Assembly: GCF_020520425.1 (NCBI RefSeq)
Contig: NC_079488.1
Span: 89,757,285-89,821,284, forward strand
Source: Spinacia oleracea
Lineage: Eukaryota; Streptophyta; Magnoliopsida; Caryophyllales; Amaranthaceae
Length of the DNA: 64,000 bases
Direction: 5' to 3'
A program made the translations under genes and the position numbers. The notes below the pieces were generated by a model. That model made no database searches. It was not told where the DNA came from and was given only the letters and a program-made list of their open reading frames with translations. Of the stretch, positions 9,540 through 21,073 are shown one piece after another. Each line of letters opens with the position of its first letter. Position 1 is the stretch's first letter.

Positions 9540-11496
9540 GTTCATGGAATTCAAAGCTATTCTTGATTTCCAGTGCTACAATTTGAGTGTTGTTTCTCAC
9601 TTGTTGCATAGGTTTAGTTATCATGCTTTTCCAATCTTAATATCCTTTCATCGAATGTTCTTCGAGATATGATGATAAGATCTTTTGAGTGTGTTTATTT
9701 TGTGATCTATTCCTTCTAGCTACAAGAGTAGTTCTACGCATCTTGCAATGAAGAACCATCAAGTCAGAAGACATATGATCTACCCAAGTTCAGTGAAGAA
9801 ACTCTTTAACATAAACAAACAACCCTGTTTTATTGCTTCTTAGGCAATAAGTACTTTTACTTCAACTGTTTAGGTTGCTAGTGATGCTTTGTTTGGATTT
9901 ACTTATCCAAGCAGTTCACAGATATGTGGAAGACTTTCCAGTTGTATCTTAGAACATAGAAATTAATATTTAATTTCCCACGCAACAACTCATGGTCTCC
10001 AATCCATGTTGCCATTTCAAAACACGATGCTCTATAGCTCGTCCTTATCAATGGTTAACTCCAAAGGGTCTTGCTTGATCCTTTGCCAGCGTTTATGCGT
10101 GTAGCATCAATATTTAGCATATCTTTATTTCCTTGAATCAAGAACTATTCCTATGTACCTTTTCAAGTACCATAAGTATTCTTGATCTCAATCTAGTTGA
10201 TCTTCACTTAGATCAATAGAGATTGGTATATGTTCGTCATGCCTAAAGTCATACGATACGTTTTTGGCGATCCTCATATTATATCATACATGATAAATTC
10301 TTTTGCAGAATAATTCCCAATTGAATTCTATTCATGTAACTTTAGCTTATCTAGTTTCAGTAGATACTAAATTCAGCTAAATTCTTTGACATATAATATA
10401 GGTTAAGAATCTTATTTAGATCCTTTGATGTTTAACTTAGTAAATGCTTATACATAGTTCAAACATCCTTTACTTAGATTTATTCACATGGGTCGAATAT
10501 CTCCAATGGAGACTTTCGTGTTTGATTTAGTAAATGCCATTACTTAATCCAAAACAATATCATAAGATCTTTGTAAATAGATCTTAATACCCAGTATGTA
10601 CTAAGTTTCGCCATGGTCCATCATTGATGAATAATTTCAAATCTAAGTCATTAGCATTTGAATGTTATTTCACAATAGAGAGATATGTGTGTAATACACA
10701 TAGGACCAATTAAGTTTTAAGTACTCCCACTAAACTTCTTATATATCTATAAGAATCATGTATATTTTATGAAACTAAAATGCTTATTAGCTTCACTTAA
10801 AATACAGTTCCAATTCCCAATTGCTTGCTTAAATCTGTACTTAGATTTTATAAGCTAGCTTTCCTTTTCAAGCATTTATTTGGATCCACAAATCCTATGA
10901 CATACCATGTACATAGTTTATTCCAACATTTTATTGAGGAATTGTTTTGTCATCCAATTGCCATATGTACCAATATGCAATCATTGCTTGATTTATAGAC
11001 TTGAGCATTATGATTATGCATGAGGTTTCAACACAATCCATGCCATGAATTTTCTTGTAACCTTTAGAAACTAATCTAGCTTTGTGTGTGAACACAATTC
11101 CATGTTTGATGGTTTTTATCCTTAAAACAAACTTGCAACCAATAGGTGTGAAACTATTCTTGCAAATCAACAAAATTTCAATTTTGTCATCAAAACATTG
11201 AGTATGTTTTATGGCCTTTAACCAATTAAACATATAGTCTATATATGGCCTCTAACCATTTTAGGGAATCTGGGTTTCGTCATAGCTTTCTTACAAGTCA
11301 CTTTTTTTAGTTTGACTGCAAGTTGTAGGTTTCTTTACTATCTAATGGAAGAATCGCATAGCTTCAATGACCTGAACTCCATGTTTCTTCACTATCTAAT
11401 AGAAGAATCTCATAGTTCCAGTGACTTGAACTCTATGCCTACTAGGGTATAGAACATCAAACAATAGAATATCAATAGCCACTTGAAAGTCCTTTG
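9540..11496 (-). pseudogene. Copia-1 RT-RNase H relic
   Basis: The order of recognisable fragments matches the copia-2 reverse transcriptase/RNase H frame. The best surviving piece (10931-11233) retains THKARLVSKGYKKIHGMD and WQLDDKT where copia-2 has FKARLVAKGYRQVHGVD and WQMDVKT. The catalytic region is broken by stops and frame changes, so no enzyme can be made. The Sirevirus inserted just upstream of this piece (to the right) at 11502. Confidence 0.75.
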
Positions 11497-11501
11497 AATA
11501 T

Positions 11502-12795
11502 TGTTGTTCCTAAGTTTTGGTTGATGACACACACATATTGCAAACTTCCTGATTATGGTTGCTAAATGACTTTAGACAGGTAAATGCCCAAGTTTCTATT
11601 AGGATAGGAACTTGAATCAGATGGTGAAGTTCCTGATGTACACTTGGAACAGTCACTGGAGTTCCAGAGCTGGAAGTTGTATCTATTCCAGTTTGAGGTC
11701 ACAAGAGGAGCAACACAGTTACATATCAAGAGTTCCGAATACTCACAAGAACTATTACAGACTCATGGCCACGAGTTCCTTTGAGAGACACAGAGGAACT
11801 CATCACTGTTCCTGAGCTGGAACGTCTGAAGCTTCTGAGTTGCAAGTTCCAGACAAAAGGAAGACATAAAAGTCTAGGTAGTCTACTGTACTTAGAATTT
11901 TATGTAAATATTAATTTTGCAAAAGATATATAGGGTACTCAAGGAACTTGTGATTTAATTAGGTCATTTATTTTACTGGAAGAAATTTTTATGAAAACAT
12001 GTAATTAAATAAAAATAAGTTTTTATTATAAAATAGATTTACGTTTTATGTTATTTTTTTATCAAAACTTATTTTCCTAAAAATTTGCCACAGTTTTTGT
12101 AAACAAATAAAATCTGTTGAAGAAAATCTTTTAAGGTTTGATTGAGTCAAACCACTAACTGCCTTGTTGCTGAAACGTGGGAAGTGGTCTTCCCCTTGTT
12201 CCTCAAGTCAAGGGACGTGAAGAACAAAGCACTGGCAGTTGGCAGTTGAGGCTTTGAAGGGAACTAACCCTAGGGATAAACCTATAAAAGGGCAAGTATG
12301 TTTTCTGGAAAATTACACAAACATTCTAAGAGTTCTTGCTTTCCTAAAAACGTATTGCCAAAGATTTTCTAAAAACAGTTTGTGTCCTAGTTATTTCAAA
12401 GTTCCTAAGTGCCCTATATCCACTCAAAAGCATCATTAATATCTAGAGTTACCCAAACACGAATTGTATTTGGTATTAGTAAGGATAGAGTTATCTTGTT
12501 GAGACTTAGAGTTTAAGTCTGAGAGAGAGAAGTGAAAGAGCTGTAATCAGAGTAGATTACTGTGAGGAACACAAGTTTGAGAGGAACTTGTGTTGGAGAG
12601 ATTATTGTAATCGAGGCATTACTATAATAAAAGAATTCTCTTCTTGATTAGTGTCAAGAAGTTTTCACAATTGTTGTTATTGTCTTCTCTATTCTCAGTT
12701 CCTTGATTGTTTCTTAAGTTCCGAAAGAACCTTTATCAAAGTTCTAATTACAATTCACCCCCCCCCCTCTTGTGCGTGTTCCTACTGGAATAACA
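11502..12795 (+). repeat. Sirevirus 5' LTR
   Basis: 1294 bp, TGTTGTTCC...GGAATAACA. It carries about 20 GGAAC/GTTCC words, a perfect 10-bp inverted repeat (12568-12594) and a poly-C run near its end. A TATAAAAG at about 12281 may be its core promoter. Confidence 0.95.
12568..12594. repeat. Perfect 10-bp inverted repeat in Sirevirus LTR
   Basis: AACACAAGTT and AACTTGTGTT flank a 7-base loop. An identical copy lies in the right LTR at 20845-20871. The loop-proximal arm contains the GGAAC word. Confidence 0.9.
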
Positions 12796-12797
12796 GT

Positions 12798-12810
12798 TGG
12801 TATCAGAGCC
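12798..12810 (+). promoter_or_regulatory. Sirevirus primer-binding site
   Basis: TGGTATCAGAGCC, two bases after the LTR end, is complementary to the 3' end of plant initiator methionine tRNA, the usual primer of copia reverse transcription. Confidence 0.93.
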
Positions 12811-12860
12811 AGTACTCACTAAAACACAGGAAACCCTGTTTGAGTCAAGTTCCTGAAAGT

Positions 12861-15800
12861 ATGAACTCACAAGAGAAACTGGAAGAAGGTTACTCGACAC
12901 AAAGGCCACCTATGTTCAATGGCAAGTTCTACTCATACTGGAAGAATAGAATGGAGATATTCATCAAAGCTGAAAATTACCAAGTTTGGCGTGTAATTGA
13001 AGTTGGAGACTTCGAGGTAACAAAGACCAATGCTGAAAACGAGGTAGTTCCTAAACCAATGTCTGAATTTTCTAAAGAAGACTTTGATAAATATGAGATG
13101 AATGCCATGGCTGTCAAAATCTTGCATTGTGGGCTTGGACCTCATGAACACAACAGAGTCATGGGGTGCAAGAACGCAAAACAGATTTGGGAACTACTTC
13201 AAGTAACCCACGAAGGAACTAATGAAGTTAAGCGTTCCAAAATTGACCTTTTGATGTCTAAATATGAAAGATTTGAAATGCTTCCAAAAGAAACTATTCA
13301 AGAAATGTTCACAAGATTTACTAACATAACCAATGAATTAGTTTCTCTTGGTAGAATCATTCCCACAGATGAACAGGTAAGAAAAATACTAAGAAGCATG
13401 CCACAAGATGATCGTTGGAGAACAAAGGTCACTGCACTGTTTGAGACCAAGGACTTCACCAAGTTCAACATTGAACAACTTGCTGGTTCCTTGATGACAC
13501 ACGAATTGCATCTTGGAGCTGCTGTTCCTGAGAGCTCAAGAAGTCGAGGACTTGCTCTAAAGGCTGAGGAACTCGATGAATCTGAACCAGATGAAGAAGA
13601 GGCTGCCATGCTGGTCAGAAGAATGAGAAAGCTCTATAGGAACTTCAAACCAGGAAACCAGAAAGGAAGGAACTTTGCCAAGAAAATCACTAGTTCCAAA
13701 ACTGAGCAAGGTTGCTTCAAATGTGGAGAAACTGATCATCAAATTCGTGAATGCCCTCTGTGGGAGAATGACAAGACCAGAGGAAAAGGGAAGGAACAGG
13801 TCAAAGATCGCTTTAACAAGTCTACCTTCAACAGACCAAACTTCAAGAAGGCCATGATAGCTGCATGGGGCGAAGCAACAGACTCAGAAGACGATGAGGA
13901 ACAACCAAATGAAGAAACTGCAAATCTCTGCCTTATGGCTAGAACAGAAGGAACTGATCAAGTTCCATCAGAAGAAATTCTAGTGAAGGGGAACAGCTCG
14001 TGGTATCTCGACAGCGGGTGTTCCAAACACATGACAGGAGACAAATCTAAATTCCTCTCACTAGAAGCCTACAATGGAGGAACTGTGACCTTTGGAGACA
14101 ACATGAAAGGAGAAATTGTTGGAATTGGAAAAGTTGGAAGGTCAAGTTCCTACGCCATTGAAAATGTATTTTTAGTCGAGGGTTTGATGCACAGTCTACT
14201 AAGCATCTCTCAATTCTGTGACAAAGGAAACTCTGTAAGTTTTACTTCTGAAAACTGTCAAATCATAAACAATAACACTGGGAAGGTTATTTTGGAAGGA
14301 ACTCGTAAAGGGAACACATATTCTGTGGATCTCAATACAGTTCCCAGGAACAATCTAACCTGCCTCAGTGCCCTTGAAGAAAATTCCCTACTATGGCACA
14401 GGAGGTTTGGACATGCTAGTTTCTCTCTGCTTGACAAACTAAGATCAAAGGAACTGGTTCGAGGACTCCCCTCAATCAAGTTCCTAACTGATAAAGTGTG
14501 TGATGCATGTGCAAAAGGCAAGCATGTCCGAAGTTCCTTTAAATCTAAGAAATTGGTAAGCACCACAAAACCATTGGAACTCATTCATATGGACTTATGT
14601 GGACCAATGAGAATTCAAAGCAGAAGTGGGAAAAAATATGTATTAGTTATTGTTGATGATTACTCTCGCTTTACTTGGGTCATATTTCTAACAAGCAAGG
14701 ATGAAACGTTTGATGAGTTTGTTACATTTTCAAAGAAAATCCAGAAAACCACAGGTCACCAACTGATCCATATAAGATCAGATCATGGAACAGAATTTGA
14801 AAATTACAAATTCGATGAATACTGCAAGGAACAAGGTATGGACCACAATTTCTCAGCTCCCAGAACTCCACAACAAAATGGAGTTGTTGAGAGGAAAAAT
14901 AGAACCTTAGAGGACATGGCAAGAACCATGCTAATAGCCAGTTCCCTGCCTAGGAACTTCTGGGCTGAAGCAGTCAATACTGCTTGTCACATTATAAATA
15001 GAGTTATGATTCGAGCAATCCTAAACAAAACCCCCTATGAGCTACTAAAAGGTATAAAACCCAACATCTCTTACTTTAGAGCCTTTGGTAGCAAATGTTT
15101 TGTCCACAACAATGGAAAAAGGAACTTGGGGAAGTTTGATGAAAGAAGCGATGAGGCAGTGTTCCTAGGATATGCCTTAAATAGCAAGGCTTATAGAGTT
15201 TATAACAAAAGATCTATGTGTGTTGAGGAAAGTGTACATATAATATTTGATGAATCTAACAAAACTGACATAGTACAGGAACAAGAATTTTTCGAGATTG
15301 GTTTATCTCGTGCTGCAGAAAATGATGAGGAATTCCAACCAAGCAAACACACAGCCAGAGGAACTGCTCAACAAAATCAAGAAGTTCCCGTACTAGAGGA
15401 ACAAGCAGAAAACCAAGAAGATCCAGAAACAACACCAGAGGAACCCCACAATGACCAACAGGGAACTCAGGTCATAGAAGGAACTGACGAAAATGCCACA
15501 ACACCAGTAGCTCAATTTCAACCTAAACCTTGGAAGCATCAAAAGTCCCACCCAATGGAACTCATTGTGAGTGACATCAGAAAAGGAACTCAGACAAGGT
15601 CACAACTAAGGAACTTTTGCGCATTCCACGCGTTCCTCTCCATATTTGAGCCAAGAAATCACTCTGAGGCTCTGGAAGACGCTGACTGGATCATTGCCAT
15701 GCAAGAAGAATTAAATGAATTCAAAAGAAACAAGGTATGGCACTTGGAACCCAAACCAAAGCACCAGAAGGTGATAGGGCTGAAATGGGTGTTCCGGAAC

Positions 15801-17174
15801 AAGAAAGATGAACATGCAACAATCATAAGGAACAAAGCAAGGTTAGTGGTCAAAGGTTATAACCAACAGGAAGGTATTGACTTTGAAGAAACGTTTGCAC
15901 CTGTTGCTAGATTAGAAGCCATTAGAATCTTAATTGCTTTTGCTGCTTTCATGGGTTTTAAACTTTATCAAATGGATGTTAAATGTGCTTTCTTAAACGG
16001 TTTCTTAGAGGAAGATGTTTATGTGGAACAGCCCCCTGGATTTGAAAATCCAGAATTTCCAAATCATATTTACAAATTAGATAAGGCTCTCTATGGACTA
16101 AAACAAGCCCCTAGATCTTGGTACGAGAGATTATCAAAGTTCCTCCTTCAAAATGATTTTAAAAGAGGTAGAATAGACAAAACCTTATTCTTAAAATCTA
16201 GAGGAACTGACTTGTTAGTAGTTCAAATTTATGTTGATGATATATTATTTGGAGCAACTAATGAAAATTTGTGCAAGGATTTTGCAAGCTTGATGAGCAG
16301 TGAATTTGAAATGAGTATGATGGGGGAACTCAATTTCTTCCTTGGTTTACAAATCAAGCAAACCGAGGAGGGAATCATGATACACCAACAAAAGTATGTG
16401 AAGGAACTCCTAAAGAAATATGAGCTAGAATCAGCCAAAGTAAATCACACTCCCATGGGAACTGCTACCAGATTAGACACTGATCCAAATGGGAAAAGTG
16501 TGAATCAAACGAAATACAGAGGTATGATTGGATCACTATTATATTTAACGGCCAGTAGACCTGACATTTCTTTTAGTGTAGGACTATGTGCAAGATTTCA
16601 ATCGAATCCAAAGGAGTCCCATCTAACTGCGGTGAAAAGAATACTAAGATATCTCAAAGGAACTGATGACCTATGCCTATACTATCCAAGAAGTGGATCT
16701 TTCGAGCTAAGAGGATATGCGGATGCTGATTATGCAGGTGACTTAGTGAATAGAAAAAGCACATCAGGTATGGTACAGTTCCTAGGTCCATGCATGGTTT
16801 CTTGGGGTTCTAAGAAACAGAACACTGTTGCTCTATCCACAGCTGAAGCTGAGTATGTAGCTGCTGCAGCTTGTTGCTCACAAATTCTATGGATAAAACA
16901 ACAGCTAAGAGATTTTGGTATTATCTATGATTGTGTTCCTATCTATTGTGATAACACTAGTGCTATTTGTATTTCAAAAGATCCAGTTCATCATTCCCGA
17001 GTCAAACACATCCACATTAGACACCATTTCCTTAAAGATAATGTTGAGAAAGGTTTGATCAAATTAGATTTTTGCCAAACTGATCACCAAATTGCTGATA
17101 TTTTAACTAAGCCTTTGAACAGAGAGAAACATGAGAAAATGAGAATGGAACTCGGAATGATCAAGCTAAGGTAA
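12861..17174 (+). CDS. Sirevirus Gag-Pol polyprotein
   Basis: 1437 residues from ATG 12861, the first methionine after the primer-binding site; the open frame extends back into the LTR but that part is not expected to be translated. Domains seen: Gag (residues 1-280), CCHC zinc knuckle [14 protein letters not shown] (about 284), aspartic protease [13 protein letters not shown] (about 382), the GAG-pre-integrase HRRFGH (about 512), integrase DDE residues near 577 (MDLCGPM), 639 (RSDHGTEF) and 675 (VVERKNRT), reverse transcriptase with YVDDI (about 1123), and RNase H starting near 1286 (ADADYAGD). All motifs are intact and there are no internal stops. The order PR-IN-RT-RH defines Ty1/copia. 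Likely functional. Confidence 0.96.
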   Translation: MNSQEKLEEGYSTQRPPMFNGKFYSYWKNRMEIFIKAENYQVWRVIEVGDFEVTKTNAENEVVPKPMSEFSKEDFDKYEMNAMAVKILHCGLGPHEHNRVMGCKNAKQIWELLQVTHEGTNEVKRSKIDLLMSKYERFEMLPKETIQEMFTRFTNITNELVSLGRIIPTDEQVRKILRSMPQDDRWRTKVTALFETKDFTKFNIEQLAGSLMTHELHLGAAVPESSRSRGLALKAEELDESEPDEEEAAMLVRRMRKLYRNFKPGNQKGRNFAKKITSSKTEQGCFKCGETDHQIRECPLWENDKTRGKGKEQVKDRFNKSTFNRPNFKKAMIAAWGEATDSEDDEEQPNEETANLCLMARTEGTDQVPSEEILVKGNSSWYLDSGCSKHMTGDKSKFLSLEAYNGGTVTFGDNMKGEIVGIGKVGRSSSYAIENVFLVEGLMHSLLSISQFCDKGNSVSFTSENCQIINNNTGKVILEGTRKGNTYSVDLNTVPRNNLTCLSALEENSLLWHRRFGHASFSLLDKLRSKELVRGLPSIKFLTDKVCDACAKGKHVRSSFKSKKLVSTTKPLELIHMDLCGPMRIQSRSGKKYVLVIVDDYSRFTWVIFLTSKDETFDEFVTFSKKIQKTTGHQLIHIRSDHGTEFENYKFDEYCKEQGMDHNFSAPRTPQQNGVVERKNRTLEDMARTMLIASSLPRNFWAEAVNTACHIINRVMIRAILNKTPYELLKGIKPNISYFRAFGSKCFVHNNGKRNLGKFDERSDEAVFLGYALNSKAYRVYNKRSMCVEESVHIIFDESNKTDIVQEQEFFEIGLSRAAENDEEFQPSKHTARGTAQQNQEVPVLEEQAENQEDPETTPEEPHNDQQGTQVIEGTDENATTPVAQFQPKPWKHQKSHPMELIVSDIRKGTQTRSQLRNFCAFHAFLSIFEPRNHSEALEDADWIIAMQEELNEFKRNKVWHLEPKPKHQKVIGLKWVFRNKKDEHATIIRNKARLVVKGYNQQEGIDFEETFAPVARLEAIRILIAFAAFMGFKLYQMDVKCAFLNGFLEEDVYVEQPPGFENPEFPNHIYKLDKALYGLKQAPRSWYERLSKFLLQNDFKRGRIDKTLFLKSRGTDLLVVQIYVDDILFGATNENLCKDFASLMSSEFEMSMMGELNFFLGLQIKQTEEGIMIHQQKYVKELLKKYELESAKVNHTPMGTATRLDTDPNGKSVNQTKYRGMIGSLLYLTASRPDISFSVGLCARFQSNPKESHLTAVKRILRYLKGTDDLCLYYPRSGSFELRGYADADYAGDLVNRKSTSGMVQFLGPCMVSWGSKKQNTVALSTAEAEYVAAAACCSQILWIKQQLRDFGIIYDCVPIYCDNTSAICISKDPVHHSRVKHIHIRHHFLKDNVEKGLIKLDFCQTDHQIADILTKPLNREKHEKMRMELGMIKLR

Positions 17175-17514
17175 TTGCCAAATTGAAATTCCTCTAAGGC
17201 AAAAGCAAAAATCATGGTACATATAGACTATTACAAACACAAAATCTTGTGTGCAAACATAGTTGAAGCTTACCATCGTGGCAAATTCACTCACACTCCA
17301 AATGAGCAAGGTAAGCAGTTCCTTTCAAACTAGTTAAGTCAGAGATACGAAATCAAGCAAGTCAAAGTCAAACACAATTTTTTTTACATTTTCCTTTTAT
17401 TTTATCTATTTATTTTTTTTAAAATTCAAAACCGAATACCCATATTCAAAGAATGTTTGGAACGGTTCCATTGGCAATAAATAGGAGAAACTCTTCCCTT
17501 TCCACATTCAATCC
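17175..17514 (+). other. Spacer between Sirevirus pol and ORF2
   Basis: 340 bp with no ORF. It is AT-rich with T runs around 17375-17420. It may carry a splice acceptor or leader for ORF2, but I cannot pick one. Confidence 0.5.
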
Positions 17515-19272
17515 ATGCAACCCCCTTTCTCTCTCTCCCACACGCCTTCTCCACTGACATCACCTCTCCTTTCACCTATAAAAACCTCCACCATGGTTCT
17601 CACAAGCAACAACGCTGATCTCACATCCCTCAAACGAAAGAGAAACCCTTCATCTCCAGTTCCCATGGATACCTCACCCATTCAATCGCCAATTCCTCTT
17701 CGATCCCACAATCCAATGCTCGCAATCACTCAGGGGGAACAAACCGACACTGACATCGAAATGAAATCCCCAATCTCAAACCCTAGATCCTCCACAAGAA
17801 AATCCAAAAAACGACGAGTGGAAGCTTCTGGTGAAAACATCGAGGAAACAGAGGAGAATGCACAAACTCAGGGGGAAGCAAAAGGGTCCAAGAAACTCAC
17901 TGCAAAGGAAAACAACCTGGTCGAGGGGTTCGCAATCAACTCAACATGGTGTGAAGCCACGAAATTTAAAGAGTTGATGGAAATCCTTGAACAACAAAAA
18001 TGGGTAAGTCTGTTGAGTACCTATGCCAAATCCCCCTTAATTCCTGAAGCTATGAAAGAATTCTGCAAGAACTTTGCATGTGTTGATAATGTATGTTCAA
18101 GTAAAGTGAATGGAACTCGCATCGAATTTGATGCCTCTTATCTGGAACAGATGTTTGGTACACCCAATAGGGGTTTTGATATGTGGCTCAAAGGTCAAAT
18201 CACAGTGACCATAGATAATGTAGATGAGAAAGATATAGTTGGTTCCATTGGAGGAGATTCTAAAGTATCCACCTCCACCTCACACAACTGCTTTTCACCT
18301 CTTCAAAAATTACTGTTTAATATTGTGTGGAGAGGTGTAGTTCCTCGAACTCAGAAAAGGAACATAGCAAGTCTGTTTGATGCATGTCTCATGTATTGTC
18401 TTGAAAGGAAAATTCCCATAAACTTTCCTGCAATCATGATCAAACACTTATCCACCTGTATCCCCAAATTCAAAATTCCATACTCCTCCCTTCTTACAGA
18501 AATCTTCAAAAGCTTCTCAGTTGACCTTAGCCCATACTTTGTGATTCCCTTAAAATCCACCCAAATCCTTCAACTTGAAATGCTCCATCTATTAAATCTT
18601 AAAGTGGTTCAGGGTAAAGTCATTAGGGCTGGAAAGGAAGAGAAACAAGATGAGGAAGATCAGGAAGGAACTGTAGTTAAAGAAGAAGTGGAGGAGGAGG
18701 AGGAACTCGAACAAATAGAGGTCCCTTTATCTCGAGGGAACAGGAAGAGTGTAGGAAAAAGAAAGAGCTTGAGGGTGGCAATGAAGGAGAACAAGAAAAG
18801 AGGGCCTGTCTTCATGGAAATAAATGAGGAAGGGGATGTCAAGGAGATGCCCATAGAGGAGGATGCTGTTCCACTGAATCAAGAGGAACTGCCTGAAACT
18901 GTTGGGCCAAGAAAAAGGACACCCAGATCCTCCAAAAAGTCCAAAGCTCGTCGTGTTCCATCTGAGCAGGAACATGTTCAAGATCATGGGGGTGCCTGGA
19001 ACACAAAGGATGATCAGATATTGGAGCTGAAGGCAACAGTTGCTCGTCTGGTGGAACTACAGGAGGGAACAGATCACAGAATCAGCTCAATGCAGGCCCA
19101 CATAGGTGCATTGGTTACAAGTGTCAAGACTCTCCAAAACAATCTTCACCACTACTCAGAACAAGCCAATACTACTCGTGCCACAATCCTCACCAAGATC
19201 AACAATCTGGAATCTTTTGAGGAGACTGTGATAGAAGAAACTGCTGGTTCTGGTTCCCCATCCCAAGCCTAA
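17515..19272 (+). CDS. Sirevirus ORF2 (envelope-position protein)
   Basis: 585 residues from ATG 17515; ATG 17593 (context ACCATGG) is an alternative start that would remove a proline/serine-rich leader. Seen: a basic, low-complexity N-terminus with LKRKR and RKSKKRR nuclear-import-like clusters, a folded middle (about residues 140-365) resembling the family called putative plant transposon protein domains, an acidic and basic stretch (375-490), then a coiled coil (about 500-575). I see no signal peptide and no convincing membrane segment, so an envelope role is not supported by sequence. The gene follows pol by 340 bp, as in other Sireviruses. Function unknown; nuclear targeting is inferred. 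Confidence 0.85.
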   Translation: MQPPFSLSHTPSPLTSPLLSPIKTSTMVLTSNNADLTSLKRKRNPSSPVPMDTSPIQSPIPLRSHNPMLAITQGEQTDTDIEMKSPISNPRSSTRKSKKRRVEASGENIEETEENAQTQGEAKGSKKLTAKENNLVEGFAINSTWCEATKFKELMEILEQQKWVSLLSTYAKSPLIPEAMKEFCKNFACVDNVCSSKVNGTRIEFDASYLEQMFGTPNRGFDMWLKGQITVTIDNVDEKDIVGSIGGDSKVSTSTSHNCFSPLQKLLFNIVWRGVVPRTQKRNIASLFDACLMYCLERKIPINFPAIMIKHLSTCIPKFKIPYSSLLTEIFKSFSVDLSPYFVIPLKSTQILQLEMLHLLNLKVVQGKVIRAGKEEKQDEEDQEGTVVKEEVEEEEELEQIEVPLSRGNRKSVGKRKSLRVAMKENKKRGPVFMEINEEGDVKEMPIEEDAVPLNQEELPETVGPRKRTPRSSKKSKARRVPSEQEHVQDHGGAWNTKDDQILELKATVARLVELQEGTDHRISSMQAHIGALVTSVKTLQNNLHHYSEQANTTRATILTKINNLESFEETVIEETAGSGSPSQA

Positions 19273-19766
19273 ATCACCCTATCCCATGTTTCTTTTATCT
19301 TTTGCCATGGAACAATCTTTTTAATTTGCTTTTGGTCTGTATAATTTTCAAACTTGGGTATTTGTTCCATCTTATTTTGACTTGCTTGGTTACACATATC
19401 TGTGCTTTCTAGTTTTGATCATTACTGCTTGCTTTCAATTTATTGTATGAGTTGGCTTAATACTTTGAGGCTAGCTTAACTTGCCAAACGTTGATCGTGG
19501 GGCACTGTGTTTGGAATGGCTATATTTCGTGCTATGCTTTTTGTTGATGTCAACAGGGGGAAGTCAAGGGTGCAAACTTCCAAGGCACACTCAATCCCAG
19601 TTCCTGCATCAATCTCTCTGAATCTCTCTGTAAGTTTATTTTTCTTTCTTTCTTTCTTCTCTTTAATCTTTTTTTTCAATTTTTATGTTCTGTTTCACAA
19701 TAGTCTGTATAAGTTCCTGTTTGTACCTACTCTCTTTGTAAAAAGTTTGCAAGTGTTGTCATCACC
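19273..19766 (+). other. Sirevirus 3' untranslated region
   Basis: Noncoding, with T-rich and CTTT runs around 19630-19680. A small ORF from 19507 runs into the LTR and is not supported. Confidence 0.5.
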
Positions 19767-19781
19767 AAAAAGGGGGAATAT
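19767..19781 (+). promoter_or_regulatory. Sirevirus polypurine tract
   Basis: AAAAAGGGGGAATAT directly precedes the right LTR and would prime plus-strand synthesis. Confidence 0.88.
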
Positions 19782-21073
19782 TGTTGTTCCTAAGTTTTGG
19801 TTGATGACACACACATATTGCAAACTTCCTGATTATGGTTGCTAAATGACTTTAGACAGGTAAATGCCCAAGTTTCTATTAGGATAGGAACTTGAATCAG
19901 ATGGTGAAGTTCCTGATGTACACTTGGAACAGTCACTGGAGTTCCAGAGCTGGAAGTTGTATCTATTCCAGTTTGAGGTCACAAGAGGAGCAACACAGTT
20001 ACATATCAAGAGTTCCGAATACTCACAAGAACTATTACAGACTCATGGCCACGAGTTCCTTTGAGAGACACAGAGGAACTCATCACTGTTCCTGAGCTGG
20101 AACGTCTGAAGCTTCTGAGTTGCAAGTTCCAGACAAAAGGAAGACATAAAAGTCTAGGTAGTCTACTGTACTTAGAATTTTATGTAAATATTAATTTTGC
20201 AAAAGATATATAGGGTACTCAAGGAACTTGTGATTTAATTAGGTCATTTATTTTACTGGAAGAAATTTTTATGAAAACATGTAATTAAATAAAAATAAGT
20301 TTTTATTATAAAATAGATTTACGTTTTATGTTATTTTATCAAAACTTATTTTCCTAAAAATTTGCCACAGTTTTTGTAAACAAATAAAATCTGTTGAAGA
20401 AAATCTTTTAAGGTTTGATTGAGTCAAACCACTAACTGCCTTGTTGCTGAAACGTGGGAAGTGGTCTTCCCCTTGTTCCTCAAGTCAAGGGACGTGAAGA
20501 ACAAAGCACTGGCAGTTGGCAGTTGAGGCTTTGAAGGGAACTAACCCTAGGGATAAACCTATAAAAGGGCAAGTATGTTTTCTGGAAAATTACACAAACA
20601 TTCTAAGAGTTCTTGCTTTCCTAAAAACGTATTGCCAAAGATTTTCTAAAAACAGTTTGTGTCCTAGTTATTTCAAAGTTCCTAAGTGCCCTATATCCAC
20701 TCAAAAGCATCATTAATATCTAGAGTTACCCAAACACGAATTGTATTTGGTATTAGTAAGGATAGAGTTATCTTGTTGAGACTTAGAGTTTAAGTCTGAG
20801 AGAGAGAAGTGAAAGAGCTGTAATCAGAGTAGATTACTGTGAGGAACACAAGTTTGAGAGGAACTTGTGTTGGAGAGATTATTGTAATCGAGGCATTACT
20901 ATAATAAAAGAATTCTCTTCTTGATTAGTGTCAAGAAGTTTTCACAATTGTTGTTATTGTCTTCTCTATTCTCAGTTCCTTGATTGTTTCTTAAGTTCCG
21001 AAAGAAACTTTATCAAAGTTCTAATTACAATTCACCCCCCCCCCCTCTTGTGCGTGTTCCTACTGGAATAACA
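19782..21073 (+). repeat. Sirevirus 3' LTR
   Basis: 1292 bp. Differences from the left LTR by eye: a T run shorter by 3, a C run longer by 1 and one C-to-A change near 21007. Confidence 0.95.

Larger units (their letters stand above)
11502..21073 (+). mobile_element. Sirevirus-type (SIRE/Maximus) copia retrotransposon, complete
   Basis: 9572 bp, flanked by the exact target duplication AATAT (11497-11501 and 21074-21078). LTRs 11502-12795 and 19782-21073 differ by one substitution and two length changes in homopolymers, so insertion is very recent. It has a primer-binding site matching initiator-Met tRNA, an open gag-pol, a second ORF in the envelope position and a polypurine tract (AAAAAGGGGGAATAT) before the right LTR. 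Its class is inferred from the pol sequence, ORF order and the extra ORF. The word GGAAC/GTTCC is strikingly frequent throughout. Confidence 0.95.

Noticed and set aside
12651-12860. N-terminal 70-codon extension of Sirevirus gag-pol
   Set aside because: It lies in the LTR and across the primer-binding site; the proper start is the ATG at 12861.
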